A stretch of 31,182 nucleotides of DNA from a virus: positions 1 to 31,182 of the IMG/VR virus record IMGVR_UViG_3300032046_000139. One strand, written 5' to 3'. How positions within the stretch are numbered: the first letter of the stretch is position 1; each line of letters starts with the position of its first letter. The position numbers and the translations under genes were made by a program. A model generated the notes under the pieces. That model saw only the letters and a program-made list of their open reading frames with translations. It had not been told where the DNA came from and did no database searches. Positions 7,644-16,135 of the stretch are shown in pieces.

Positions 7644-8819
7644 TTACGCTCCCAAGTCTCTCTCGAGGTGACGGTAAGCAATTGTTCTCGTCACTGTCAC
7701 ATCGGTTGAGCATTGAATTGTTACTTTGCAGTAGCCATGAACTAGGTTGATTTCGACGCTTGGATATTCATTCTCTTGTCCGACCACGTATTCGGCATAG
7801 GCTGAGGGTTTGTCACTGTAGTTAGTACCGTCAATTTTGTTGTAAACGCGGATTTTGACTGTTCCGCCCTCCGCCGCCGTCTCCAAGACATCAAGATCAA
7901 AGAAGACTGATAACGCGTAGATGCCTGTCTTCGCAATTTCCACAACCTGCGTTTCCGCCTTATCATTGGCAGTTGTGATGTCATGCGTCAAGTTTCCCGC
8001 GTCAACCGCGTTCTCAACTTTTCCCTCAACATCCGTTGCTTCCTGACTGCTTAATCCGAGGGTGCTTTCCTTCGCTTTCAAATATGCATGAACATTCAAC
8101 GTTGTGCAACGAAGATTAAGCAATTCAGCATTGTTGAGGTTGTCAAGGTATCCTGCTCGTGCCGCGCTGAGTCGAGTCAACAATGTTGCGACATCAGAGG
8201 ACAATGCTACGGCGCCTGCACTCAAGTTATCAAGGTATCCTGCACGGAGGGCAGATAACCGTGTGAGTAAAGTATCTATGTCTGCGGGGATATTTGTCGC
8301 ACCTAATTCTCCGAGTCTCACATCGGTGCAGACAGAAGCTAAAGCGACTGCGCCGCCGCTGAGATTATCAAGATAACCCGCGCGAGCGGCAGATAAGCGA
8401 GAGAGGACCGTTGCCATATCGGCGTTGAGTGCAATGGCGCCTCCTGAAAGATTGTCTAGGTAGCCTGCTCTTGTCGCTGTCAATCGTGCAAGCAAAGCAT
8501 CAAGGTCTGTGTTGAGTGCAGAAAGTCCATAGGTGCCGTTTATGAGTAAGGCTTCATTGCCGACTCCGACTGGAAAAGCTAAGCCGCCATATTGTTCAGG
8601 CGACGCGCATGAAAACTTGATTGCCCAAACACCCGCAGTATCAGGCGTAAACTGGGCATAGTAGAGGCCGCCTGCAATTTCCGTGACTGTGGGCGTGCTG
8701 AATTGGGTGAAGGTTTCATCGTAGACGATGGCGGTGACGGTTTTGCCTGTTGCAGGCTTACCAGTCGACGGATCAATCAGGAAGAAAAGGGAAGAGATAA
8801 CTTCGTTTATGGCATACAT
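7644..8819 (-). CDS. Fibre protein with four RAGYLDNL repeats
   Basis: 391 aa. Residues 1-90 form an Ig/carbohydrate-binding-like beta domain (GKTVTAIVYDE, GGLYYAQFTPDTAGVWAIKF). Residues 100-230 carry RAGYLDNL four times, each within a heptad-like helix (LLTRLSAARAGYLDNLSGGA), at 117, 146, 192 and 221. The C-terminal 150 residues form another beta domain. RAGYLDNL segments are common in trimeric phage fibre shafts. It lies between the spike and the lectin-like protein, so it is likely a structural shaft of the receptor-binding apparatus. Confidence 0.85.
   Translation of the reverse strand: MYAINEVISSLFFLIDPSTGKPATGKTVTAIVYDETFTQFSTPTVTEIAGGLYYAQFTPDTAGVWAIKFSCASPEQYGGLAFPVGVGNEALLINGTYGLSALNTDLDALLARLTATRAGYLDNLSGGAIALNADMATVLSRLSAARAGYLDNLSGGAVALASVCTDVRLGELGATNIPADIDTLLTRLSALRAGYLDNLSAGAVALSSDVATLLTRLSAARAGYLDNLNNAELLNLRCTTLNVHAYLKAKESTLGLSSQEATDVEGKVENAVDAGNLTHDITTANDKAETQVVEIAKTGIYALSVFFDLDVLETAAEGGTVKIRVYNKIDGTNYSDKPSAYAEYVVGQENEYPSVEINLVHGYCKVTIQCSTDVTVTRTIAYRHLERDLGA
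8136..8471 (-). repeat. Intragenic RAGYLDNL-encoding repeats
   Basis: Four repeats within the fibre gene, spaced 29, 46 and 29 residues apart. The spacing suggests two duplicated pairs separated by an insertion of 17 residues. The DNA copies have diverged at synonymous positions, so the duplications are not recent. Confidence 0.85.
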
Positions 8820-8820
8820 C

Positions 8821-10911
8821 TTATACGCCCCATACGGTGACTGTGGGTGCGGTTGTCCATGTGCATGTGAACGTCCAACTTCTTGGAATTCGGAATGCTG
8901 TTAATGTTGCGGCTGCATCTATGATCTTAGTTCCTCCAGAAGGAAAGGCTATGGTCACGTTGACTCCTGTTCCTCCTGAGACGGTTATGTAATATTCAGT
9001 GTTGAAGGTGATGTAGGTTGTCGTGTTTGTTGGGGTTGCCGCTGTTCCTTGCGCTAGGAATATTCCGTAGTGGCTGCCAAACGAAGCGAATGGAAGTGCA
9101 ATAGCAATAGGAGGCGGATACGACGTGTCGTTGTAGAAAGTGCAGTCGAAGACTTCTGTGCGGATGCCCCATCGAAGCATAGCATTAGTAATAGTGAGTC
9201 CGCCACCAAATTCGACGTTTTTAATCTTGTTTTGGCGGCTTGCATAGTCCGTTCCAGCGTAGTTTGTGCCATCATACCACACATAGCTTGAACCAGCAGC
9301 CATGTAGATTTGCCCGCCATCCATCGTAACATGTCTCGTGCCACTTACCATGTAAACGGCGGTGTTCTTGATCCCCCACATTCCCGTATTGATGAATTGA
9401 ATGTCTTCGGAAAAGCTTGAGCCGTCACTCTGTATCCAAACACCATAATCCATGTATTCGATAATGCTATTGTAGAAACTCATCCTACCCCCCCAAGTGA
9501 TGTTAACCCCAGTTTGCCCTGTTCCAGAAAGCCCAGACTCACTATCTAAAATCTCCAAACGATGAAACTCAAGAGCATTTATGATGTCGTTCCCTGAGGC
9601 TGCACCGCCCTCTAATTTCAGACCTGTACCGCCATTATGAACACCAATAATTATGTCAGCGAGATATGACTCGCCGCTATTGAAATTCGTCGCGCTGTTG
9701 TATAGATAGATGCCTGTCCCATAAGTGTCCATTCGGACATGCTGTATGTTCAATAGCATTGTTTGACCTAGACTTATGCCAGCATACCCCGCCTTTATCT
9801 CTCTAATTATCACGTTGTCGATTGCACCACCCCATTTATTGCCAGTATGAGTTGGCCATACACCGTAGATGCCATTGCCGCTTTTCTGGTTCATGTCGAT
9901 CTGTAAATTGCTGATTTCCCAGTCGCTATAAATCGAGTCATCTGTCCCGTTGTTGATCCAGAAACAATCGGTATTTGCCGTAACATTAAACACGGTCATC
10001 ATGGAAGAACCCTGTATTTTGGTTTGCCTTCCTAGACCGATCCTAGTATCAATGTTATAATAGGCATCAAGAACGAGAATCGACCCTGCCTTTGCAGCCG
10101 CGTTTAATCCGCTTGAGCTTTCGCCACTTGACAAGTTACCCACCGCATTGTTGAGAACGGCACTTGCATTAGTGCTAGTCGTCAATGTTCCATCATACTT
10201 CTCTGCGTAATACGTGGAACCAGTCTTGTAGACAGTATATGTGAAAGGCAAAGTGTATGAGCTGGCGCTGCCTCCGCCGATACTGGGAAAAGTCACAACG
10301 GCGCTGCCATTCCAATATTTGTAAGTGTCCTCTACTGTGTTGTACCAAGTGTAGCCTTGTTCTGGTTGCCCCCACCCCGCAGTTGAGGGGTCTGCCGCTA
10401 GTTGCGTCCATAGAACAGTTCCGCGAGTATTGAACCATTGAAGTACGCCACTGTAGGATTGGCAAACTATTTGTGTGCTTGTCAAAGCCAAGCTTGAATT
10501 GTGAGTGCAATCTTTCAGATACAAGAGGCCTGATGTCATGTTGCCTAACGCGTATTGCTCGACCAGTGTCTTGTTTGTGCTGTAGAATTCGAGGCGCCCT
10601 GCACGGTCATCCGTCCCGTTGAAAAGACAGTAATAGGTGCTATGGGGGGCGATGATGTAGTTTGCTTCTTTCACCATTGCTGAAACTGTGCTGTTCACGG
10701 GAATGTTGATCTGTGCTTTGGTCTCATTGATCTCCTTAGCCATTTCGTCGATGTAAACTTGAAAATCAGCGTTGATCTTGACTTCTGCACCCTGCCGTGC
10801 AGCCCACCCCCCTGCCAATGTAAGACCAATAAGTAGGAAGAGAAGTATGGCTGCTTGCCACCATTTCAAACTGAAAATTGCTGTTTTCAAACTAGGTGTT
10901 TCTTTACTCAT
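8821..10911 (-). CDS. Membrane-anchored right-handed beta-helix spike
   Basis: 696 aa from the ATG at 10911. Residues 1-16 are polar, 18-38 are one hydrophobic helix (QAAILLFLLIGLTLAGGW), and the rest is predicted outside. From about residue 265 the protein has pectate-lyase-like beta-helix features: AKAGSILVLDAYYNI, then many short Asn/Gly-turn rungs (GIYLYNSATNFNSGES, IEYMDYGVWIQSDGS). Beta-helix tailspikes usually bind or cut surface glycans. It has many Asn-x-Ser/Thr sequons. The N-terminal anchor is not usual for a virion spike. It could be a host-envelope protein or a spike anchored in a virion membrane; which one cannot be read here. No catalytic site identified. Confidence 0.85.
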   Translation of the reverse strand: MSKETPSLKTAIFSLKWWQAAILLFLLIGLTLAGGWAARQGAEVKINADFQVYIDEMAKEINETKAQINIPVNSTVSAMVKEANYIIAPHSTYYCLFNGTDDRAGRLEFYSTNKTLVEQYALGNMTSGLLYLKDCTHNSSLALTSTQIVCQSYSGVLQWFNTRGTVLWTQLAADPSTAGWGQPEQGYTWYNTVEDTYKYWNGSAVVTFPSIGGGSASSYTLPFTYTVYKTGSTYYAEKYDGTLTTSTNASAVLNNAVGNLSSGESSSGLNAAAKAGSILVLDAYYNIDTRIGLGRQTKIQGSSMMTVFNVTANTDCFWINNGTDDSIYSDWEISNLQIDMNQKSGNGIYGVWPTHTGNKWGGAIDNVIIREIKAGYAGISLGQTMLLNIQHVRMDTYGTGIYLYNSATNFNSGESYLADIIIGVHNGGTGLKLEGGAASGNDIINALEFHRLEILDSESGLSGTGQTGVNITWGGRMSFYNSIIEYMDYGVWIQSDGSSFSEDIQFINTGMWGIKNTAVYMVSGTRHVTMDGGQIYMAAGSSYVWYDGTNYAGTDYASRQNKIKNVEFGGGLTITNAMLRWGIRTEVFDCTFYNDTSYPPPIAIALPFASFGSHYGIFLAQGTAATPTNTTTYITFNTEYYITVSGGTGVNVTIAFPSGGTKIIDAAATLTAFRIPRSWTFTCTWTTAPTVTVWGV

Positions 10912-10956
10912 TTTGCATGTTTTCTCTTTGCATCTACACCGATGCACCTGAACAAC

Positions 10957-11142
10957 CTATACTCTGACAACTGCGATCCATCCGACCTCTTGATCGAGGA
11001 AAATTACTCGGATGACCCTGATATTTCCGTCCGTGTGAAACAGTTTCTTCCCCTCGCTCCGTGCAATGGCTACGACGTCGCCGACGTCTCTGAACTTGTG
11101 CTGGTCGTCACGGATAACGAGGGCCTTGAGGATTACGCTCAT
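10957..11142 (-). CDS. Small unknown protein coupled to the zinc-binding protein
   Basis: 61 aa, with alternating hydrophobic and charged residues (KALVIRDDQHKFRDVGDVVAI, ending VGWIAVVRV), probably a small beta fold. Its ATG overlaps the stop of the upstream gene as ATGA, and AAGGA lies just before it. The plus-strand frame across the same bases is considered a shadow. Function unknown. Confidence 0.65.
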   Translation of the reverse strand: MSVILKALVIRDDQHKFRDVGDVVAIARSEGKKLFHTDGNIRVIRVIFLDQEVGWIAVVRV

Positions 11143-11597
11143 TTCTTTCCTTTCCCTTCATGCCATAAAGCAATGAATTCAACCAAGGCTAACAGTTTCT
11201 TGACGAGCCATGCCTGCAGCCCCTCGAATTGACGGTTCGTGCCCATTGAAAGCACATAGACTTTTACAGGCACGAGAATGGGGAGCTCGCCTTTCTGAAT
11301 CTTCCGAAAACGGCAGACATGACAGGTGAAATGCGGACGCCTCAAATCGTGGCCGCACAAGTTGATGCATCGAGGCGCAAAACGAGCCTTATGGATATCC
11401 GCTTTGGGCTCTGGTAAACTGTAAACCGCGAATGTATTCCCACTCTCATCAAACCCGTACAAGATGCTGTCATTCAATTTGTAGAAGGGCGTTATGCCAT
11501 AGGCAAGGGCCCGCAATTCAACAGGACTCAACTTTAAGAGTGGCTTGTAGAGGTCTTTCATGTCAAGCCAAACGCCCTCTGTTGATGATTCTGCCAT
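11139..11597 (-). CDS. Zinc-binding protein downstream of the capsid gene
   Basis: 152 aa. Residues near the centre show CINLCGHDLRRPHFTCHVC, a C-x3-C-x-H ... C-x2-C arrangement suited to bind one zinc ion. The C-terminus is a helical LQAWLVKKLLALVEFIAL stretch ending in Lys/Gly. It follows the major capsid gene after a 72-base gap and is coupled to the next small gene. An alternative start is the ATG twelve codons in. Role unknown; a decoration or assembly factor is possible. Confidence 0.75.
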   Translation of the reverse strand: MAESSTEGVWLDMKDLYKPLLKLSPVELRALAYGITPFYKLNDSILYGFDESGNTFAVYSLPEPKADIHKARFAPRCINLCGHDLRRPHFTCHVCRFRKIQKGELPILVPVKVYVLSMGTNRQFEGLQAWLVKKLLALVEFIALWHEGKGKK

Positions 11598-11669
11598 TTT
11601 CAGTTACAACCTTGTGAATGTGAAATTCCCTAGAAAAAGGGGAAGATGATGTGAAGCATCGAGGTGAAA

Positions 11670-12713
11670 CTAGCTTTGATATGTGATGGTGCAGATGCTG
11701 TTTGCGCTGCCATATTGGGCGCCGCCATCCAGGTGAGTGATCACGTAGCTTCCAAGTTCAGTCGGGACACGATACAATTCTACAAGCGGCTCATCTTGCA
11801 ATGCACCCCAGATTGCGCTTTGTCCCTTCAGTCCGACGTAAGCAAGTTTCTTATGAGCAGCTAAGAACGTTGTATCCCAGTATGGGTCTGCGTACCAGTC
11901 GAGGCCGAGGGCATGCGCTTTCTTGCCGAGTCCACTGACCATCAGGTCGTTGAGTGAACCGTAGTATTGGGTCATGGCGTCGGTTGTGCTGAATGCGGTC
12001 CACATGCTGCTTGGTGAAGTTATGATGAAGTCTGAAGTGAACCCGTCTGCAGCGTTCAGTTTGATTGCGTTTCGCACATCTGTGAAGGTCAATACTGAGG
12101 TTGCAGCAGCACTTACGGTGTTGCCTGCCCCTGCAGAGAGGACGACAGCGACCTTTTCAAAGATGCCTTGACGGACACATCCACCGTGGATCCTGCCGAT
12201 CTCTTCCACGAAGTTGATGGCTGAGGTGTTAGCAAGCAAGTCGCTGATCTGTGTGACTTTGCCGAATGGCGCCAGTGTAATAGTTCGCTTGGCAACTGTT
12301 GGGTCTGCAGCGCTTAATGCTGAACCTTCAGTCCAGCTGCCATAGGCAGGCGCCGTGAGCACTTGGGTGTCGATGGTTTTGCCAGCGCCTTTAGGAACCT
12401 TTATAGTCATGCATATTTCGCGGAGGTCTGCCCAGTTGTTGAGTTCCAAGAGTGCTCTTGCCTGAACCATTGTTGGTAGGGCTATGTTGCTTGTGCCACT
12501 GAGGAGTTCTTTCAGCGTCATTGCGGCCGTGTCGCTTTCATTGAATGTGCGAAGTTTCTCGCTGAGGGCTCGTTTCCTCTGTGCAGCATAGATTTCTCGG
12601 GCAGTCATATTGAAGTATGGAGCAAGGTCTTCTTTGCCCGCCAATTGTTCGAGTGCCTTTGTGATTCTGTCATCTATGGATTTAGTAGCTTCTGCGATTT
12701 TTGGATCATCCAT
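11670..12713 (-). CDS. Major capsid protein, HK97 fold
   Basis: 347 aa. Residues 1-75 are a charged, helical delta-like region; the rest has the HK97 layout: LPTMVQARALLELNNWADLREI, PAYGSWTEGSALSAADPTV (E-loop side), APFGKVTQISDLL, the spine helix FVEEIGRIHGGCVRQGIFEKVA, an A-domain with FTDVRNAIKLN and FIITSPSSMWTAFS, and a closing VPTELGSYVITHLDGGAQYG. GGAG lies nine bases before the ATG, after a 109-base intergenic leader. It follows the protease-scaffold gene in the standard packaging-head order. Very likely the shell protein. Confidence 0.93.
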   Translation of the reverse strand: MDDPKIAEATKSIDDRITKALEQLAGKEDLAPYFNMTAREIYAAQRKRALSEKLRTFNESDTAAMTLKELLSGTSNIALPTMVQARALLELNNWADLREICMTIKVPKGAGKTIDTQVLTAPAYGSWTEGSALSAADPTVAKRTITLAPFGKVTQISDLLANTSAINFVEEIGRIHGGCVRQGIFEKVAVVLSAGAGNTVSAAATSVLTFTDVRNAIKLNAADGFTSDFIITSPSSMWTAFSTTDAMTQYYGSLNDLMVSGLGKKAHALGLDWYADPYWDTTFLAAHKKLAYVGLKGQSAIWGALQDEPLVELYRVPTELGSYVITHLDGGAQYGSANSICTITYQS

Positions 12714-12822
12714 ATTTTCATTCTCCTTTTGCGTTTACTTCCCACATTTCGCTCTAGGGCTCACCCCAGAGAGTCGGAGGGTCAACTCGCCGCCAACCAA
12801 AACTAAAAACTGAATTGAATTG

Positions 12823-14118
12823 TTACTTGGACTTCTTGGTCTGTGCTTCAATGACTTCTAGGCTTACAAGTCGGAATGCATCTGCTTTGTCGAGGCCTTC
12901 ACTGCGGAGTTGGTGAAAACGAATCCAGAACCCTTCCTTCGTCAAAACACATTTACATGGTTCCTTGTTTGCTTCTGGTTTCGGAGGCTCCGGCTTCTTG
13001 AGTTCCGCAAGTGTTGCTTCGAAAGTTTTGAGTCTGGTTTCTATGTCAATGAGCTTTTCCTTAGTCTCGTAGTCCCCGACGCCTGCATCCTTAGCCGCTG
13101 CAACCAGAACCTTTTGAGCCGTGGCTCGGAGGTCCGCTGCGGTTATGCTGTCAGTTACTGGTTCTATCTGGTTCATTCTGGCGAGGGCGTTGCGCAAGTG
13201 TGGAAGGTCAACTGTTCCGTCTTTGTCTTTGAAGGGCAAGTGCCGGCAGCGTTTGTCCTGGGTTTTGTCGGGGTATGCAGGTTCGACTACGGCGAAACTG
13301 GAGTCTGGTAATTCGTTGATGTATGCGGCGGTCCATTCTGCCTCGAGGCCTGCAGGATCCGAGGCGGCCAGCGGGGTTTGAGCAGGAGTAATCGGAGGCG
13401 GTGTTGCTGGCGGTTGTGTGGGAGGCGACGCTGGAGTTTGTCCAGGTATTGGATTTTGACTGTTTGGTTCATTCAAGTTTGTCACGCTCGTGACTGTGAA
13501 GGATTCAACCAGTTTTTCAACCGGCATAATACGACTGAGAGGTACCCCGGGTAGGACGTCTTTCGTGAGTAATGCGAGGCCTGTGAAAACGAGGCCAAGA
13601 CACACGTTGCCTTCCGGCGTCTGTTCCGTACCTCGGAGACAATCTGCCTCGATACTGACTTGGAGGATGTCGCCTTTCTCAATCAGTTTCAGGGCTTTAC
13701 TTTCCTTCTCTATCCGGAGGAGGCATTCGACGCAGTTGTCCTCGTATTGAGCATCGTAAATGGTGACTTCAGGAAGCTTCTCATCTGTATGATTGAGGTC
13801 TACGGTTTTGCCGACCAATGACCTGGCTGCCTGCAGCAACTCATCTTTCGTGTAAACATTGTTGTTCATGCTGGAAAGGGGAAAGAGGGCTTCAACTTTG
13901 AAGTATTTGGCTTTTTCATCTTCTTTCAGAAATTTGAGGTATGATTTGGTCCAACTGAATTTTTCCTGAAGAGTCTCATACGGTTTGGTGTCGTCTAATC
14001 CTAGTTTGTTGAGCCAGGCGTAGTAAACTCGTTTTCCCTCTTCACATTCCTTTTTGTCTTTGCAGTAACGCCACATGAAGGCGTCAAATATTTTTTGGAA
14101 ATCCTTATGTCTCGGCAT
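12823..14118 (-). CDS. Prohead protease fused to scaffold-like region
   Basis: 431 aa. Residues 60-205 match the prohead serine protease fold: TVDLNHTDE with the probable catalytic His110, QVSIEADC with the probable nucleophile Ser155, then FTGLALLTKDVLPGVPLSRI. Residues 211-275 are a Pro/Thr/Gln-rich linker. Residues 280-345 carry a second small domain (SSFAVVEPAY, HLPFKDKDGTVDLPHLRNALARM, AQKVLVAAAKDAGV) seen fused to head proteases and minor head proteins in other phages. Residues 346-431 are coiled-coil and then Cys/His-containing. It should mature the capsid and help scaffold it, consistent with its place before the capsid gene. Confidence 0.88.
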   Translation of the reverse strand: MPRHKDFQKIFDAFMWRYCKDKKECEEGKRVYYAWLNKLGLDDTKPYETLQEKFSWTKSYLKFLKEDEKAKYFKVEALFPLSSMNNNVYTKDELLQAARSLVGKTVDLNHTDEKLPEVTIYDAQYEDNCVECLLRIEKESKALKLIEKGDILQVSIEADCLRGTEQTPEGNVCLGLVFTGLALLTKDVLPGVPLSRIMPVEKLVESFTVTSVTNLNEPNSQNPIPGQTPASPPTQPPATPPPITPAQTPLAASDPAGLEAEWTAAYINELPDSSFAVVEPAYPDKTQDKRCRHLPFKDKDGTVDLPHLRNALARMNQIEPVTDSITAADLRATAQKVLVAAAKDAGVGDYETKEKLIDIETRLKTFEATLAELKKPEPPKPEANKEPCKCVLTKEGFWIRFHQLRSEGLDKADAFRLVSLEVIEAQTKKSK

Positions 14119-14130
14119 TTCAATTCACCG

Positions 14131-16113
14131 TTAATATCCGATTTCTAGCAGGATCAATAAGCAGCGACAGTGAGGATGCGCATTTGGCAGGATTAATGTG
14201 TAATCTGTGTCGTCGCGGTTTGGGAATTGCATGTCAATCTGTTCTCGCGTGAATGTTTTGGTGTCGTGCTGCATGCAATGCTCGCAGGTTTTATCATCGA
14301 CAACCGCGACAAACATGTATGTTAACGTGAGTTCGATTCCAAGCAACTCGAGGACGAGATCCAGCCGCTGCTTCCCTGTGACTGGAAGTTGCGCGGTTAC
14401 TTGTTCAAGTTTCTTGCCTTGCAGGTTACCTTTTGCTTGGACGGATCTTACGGCTTTACCATAACCTTGCAGATTCAGGGCCTTGTGAACAGTGTGAAAA
14501 TTGATTGTGAGATCCTTGCGGACTGGTTTGATAGCTATTCCATGCGCTTCTAGGTTGAGGCGTTTGGGATGTATGCTTTTGCCAGTAATTTCTTTCTTGA
14601 GACTTTCAAGATAGACGGCACGTCCAGTTGCAAGATATTTCTGCAATAATCGGAAGGGAAGAACTACCCCCCACTTGTGCAGGGCAGGGGCAATTATCGT
14701 TTCAATGTCAGGTATCACTTGAGCGATGACAGCGGCATCAAAGTACAGCGATATTAACACGACAAGCTTTTCAATGATCACGTCAGCGAAAGCGTTGACG
14801 ATTGCGTTTTTTTCAACGGTAAAGGTTGTTTCTGTCTGTAGATCTGCTAGAGCGGTTGATATGGCGTCTTTGACAAGATTGTATGTTGCCTCAGAAGTCA
14901 CTGAGGCTAAGGCTTCGGTTTTGGCGTCTGCGAAGACATTGAAACTTGTCTCTTGGGAATGAAGGGCCCGAGCCTGCACAACTGCGTCTTTCAAGATTTC
15001 GATGAAAGCCTCGATAATTATGGTTGCAGATGCATTTACTAAAGCATCTTTATTGATGTTAAACGTGGTTTCGAGGTTAAGTTGGGCTAGGGCCTGAATG
15101 ATTGCTGTTTTCGTAATATTGAAGAGTGTTTCATATGTAGAGAGGGCTTGCACGGTTACTTGCGCGTTTTTTGTAATGTTGAATGTCAACTGTTCAGAGG
15201 GTATGGCGGTTGCTTTAGTTATTGCTTCTGCAGAGAAGCTAAGTTCGAAAGCCAAACTTGATAGGGCGCGACTAATGGCGTCCTTCGGAAGATTAAACGT
15301 TGTTTCACGTGCATGAACACTTTGCGATGAGACCGCCGCGTCTTTCGCAACGTTGAAAGTGCACTCTTTCGCGGGGGTTGCAGAAGATTGGCAAACTGCA
15401 TTGACATTTATCTCGTAGGTTGTTCCGCTTGGTGCCGCTTTGAAAGTTGCGATACACCCCGCCCAACCAAAAGTTGCTGCGCACGTAGCACCTGTGTTAG
15501 CTGTTCCTATTGCAGAAACAATCTTTTCAAAATAACCGCATGTCTCTTTCATTGCGGAACCGTAAACTGCTCCATCTAGCAAAGTAAAACCGTTTGTAGG
15601 GCTACTTTGCGGTGTACTTAATGCAGAACTGCTTTGAGTAGCTGCACCTATCCATAATTCGCTTGCTTGTGTTGTCGTTGCTGTAGTACCCGTATCAAGC
15701 GGTGTGCTAATACCACTGTTAGTGGCGGTTTTATCAAGAAAACTTGCGGTAAGAACTCCTGAATATTCACAAACGTCAGCAACCGCAGCGCGGTCATAAG
15801 TTGTAGCACTCATGGTTATAGTTATGGTTACGCTGGCTCCAGCACCTACGACCCCAAACCAAATTTCTGTATCTGTATAAGTTGTTACCGTGGTTTTTGT
15901 TTGGGATATTTGTTTTGTCCATGTTACTCCTGTTTCAGCTATGCTTGACACAGTCAAAATTGCGTTGAGTCGAGATAAACTTATCACGGCAACAAGCACG
16001 TTTCCACTTATCGGCGTAGAAGCCAGCGTCACAATAAAGGTAGCACTATGAGGACCATACCCGTCGCCATAAGTCACTCCTCTTGCGTTGCCCTGAACCC
16101 TAACGATCGCCAT
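14131..16113 (-). CDS. Fusion of beta-domain, 20-residue repeats and MuF-type head domain
   Basis: 660 aa. Residues 1-230 form a Thr/Ser-rich beta domain of the phage surface type (VLVAVISLSRLNAILTVSSI, ELWIGAATQSSSALSTPQ). Residues 241-440 are about ten tandem repeats, mostly exactly 20 residues long, of the type ETTFNITKDAIVQALAQL. The C-terminal 200 residues end in KTCEHCMQHDTKTFTREQI and LPNAHPHCRCLLIL, the signature of MuF/gp7-type minor head proteins (D-x-TC-x2-C ... HPxCRC). The gene sits between portal and protease, the normal MuF place. The DNA-ejection role of MuF is known; joining it to a repeat stalk and outer domain is unusual. Confidence 0.85.
   Translation of the reverse strand: MAIVRVQGNARGVTYGDGYGPHSATFIVTLASTPISGNVLVAVISLSRLNAILTVSSIAETGVTWTKQISQTKTTVTTYTDTEIWFGVVGAGASVTITITMSATTYDRAAVADVCEYSGVLTASFLDKTATNSGISTPLDTGTTATTTQASELWIGAATQSSSALSTPQSSPTNGFTLLDGAVYGSAMKETCGYFEKIVSAIGTANTGATCAATFGWAGCIATFKAAPSGTTYEINVNAVCQSSATPAKECTFNVAKDAAVSSQSVHARETTFNLPKDAISRALSSLAFELSFSAEAITKATAIPSEQLTFNITKNAQVTVQALSTYETLFNITKTAIIQALAQLNLETTFNINKDALVNASATIIIEAFIEILKDAVVQARALHSQETSFNVFADAKTEALASVTSEATYNLVKDAISTALADLQTETTFTVEKNAIVNAFADVIIEKLVVLISLYFDAAVIAQVIPDIETIIAPALHKWGVVLPFRLLQKYLATGRAVYLESLKKEITGKSIHPKRLNLEAHGIAIKPVRKDLTINFHTVHKALNLQGYGKAVRSVQAKGNLQGKKLEQVTAQLPVTGKQRLDLVLELLGIELTLTYMFVAVVDDKTCEHCMQHDTKTFTREQIDMQFPNRDDTDYTLILPNAHPHCRCLLILLEIGY
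14794..15393 (-). repeat. Tandem 60-bp coding repeats (20-residue units)
   Basis: The aromatic position of the repeat falls at residues 253, 273, 293, 311, 331, 351, 391, 411 and 431, with an isoleucine at 371. The period is thus 20 residues (60 bases), with one 18-residue unit. The consensus is roughly E-x-T-F-N-x-x-K-D-A-x3-A-x-A. Nucleotide identity between units is modest, so they are old and kept by selection at protein level. Confidence 0.9.
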
Positions 16114-16135
16114 GTTTTATTTCTCGAAATCACGA

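Noticed and set aside
10855-11232. 125-codon plus-strand frame
   Set aside because: It overlaps the start of the spike gene and two coupled minus-strand genes, and has no supporting signals.
14794-15393. CRISPR-like array because of 60-base periodicity
   Set aside because: The period is seen in protein, units differ in DNA, there are no unique spacers, and the frame is open throughout.
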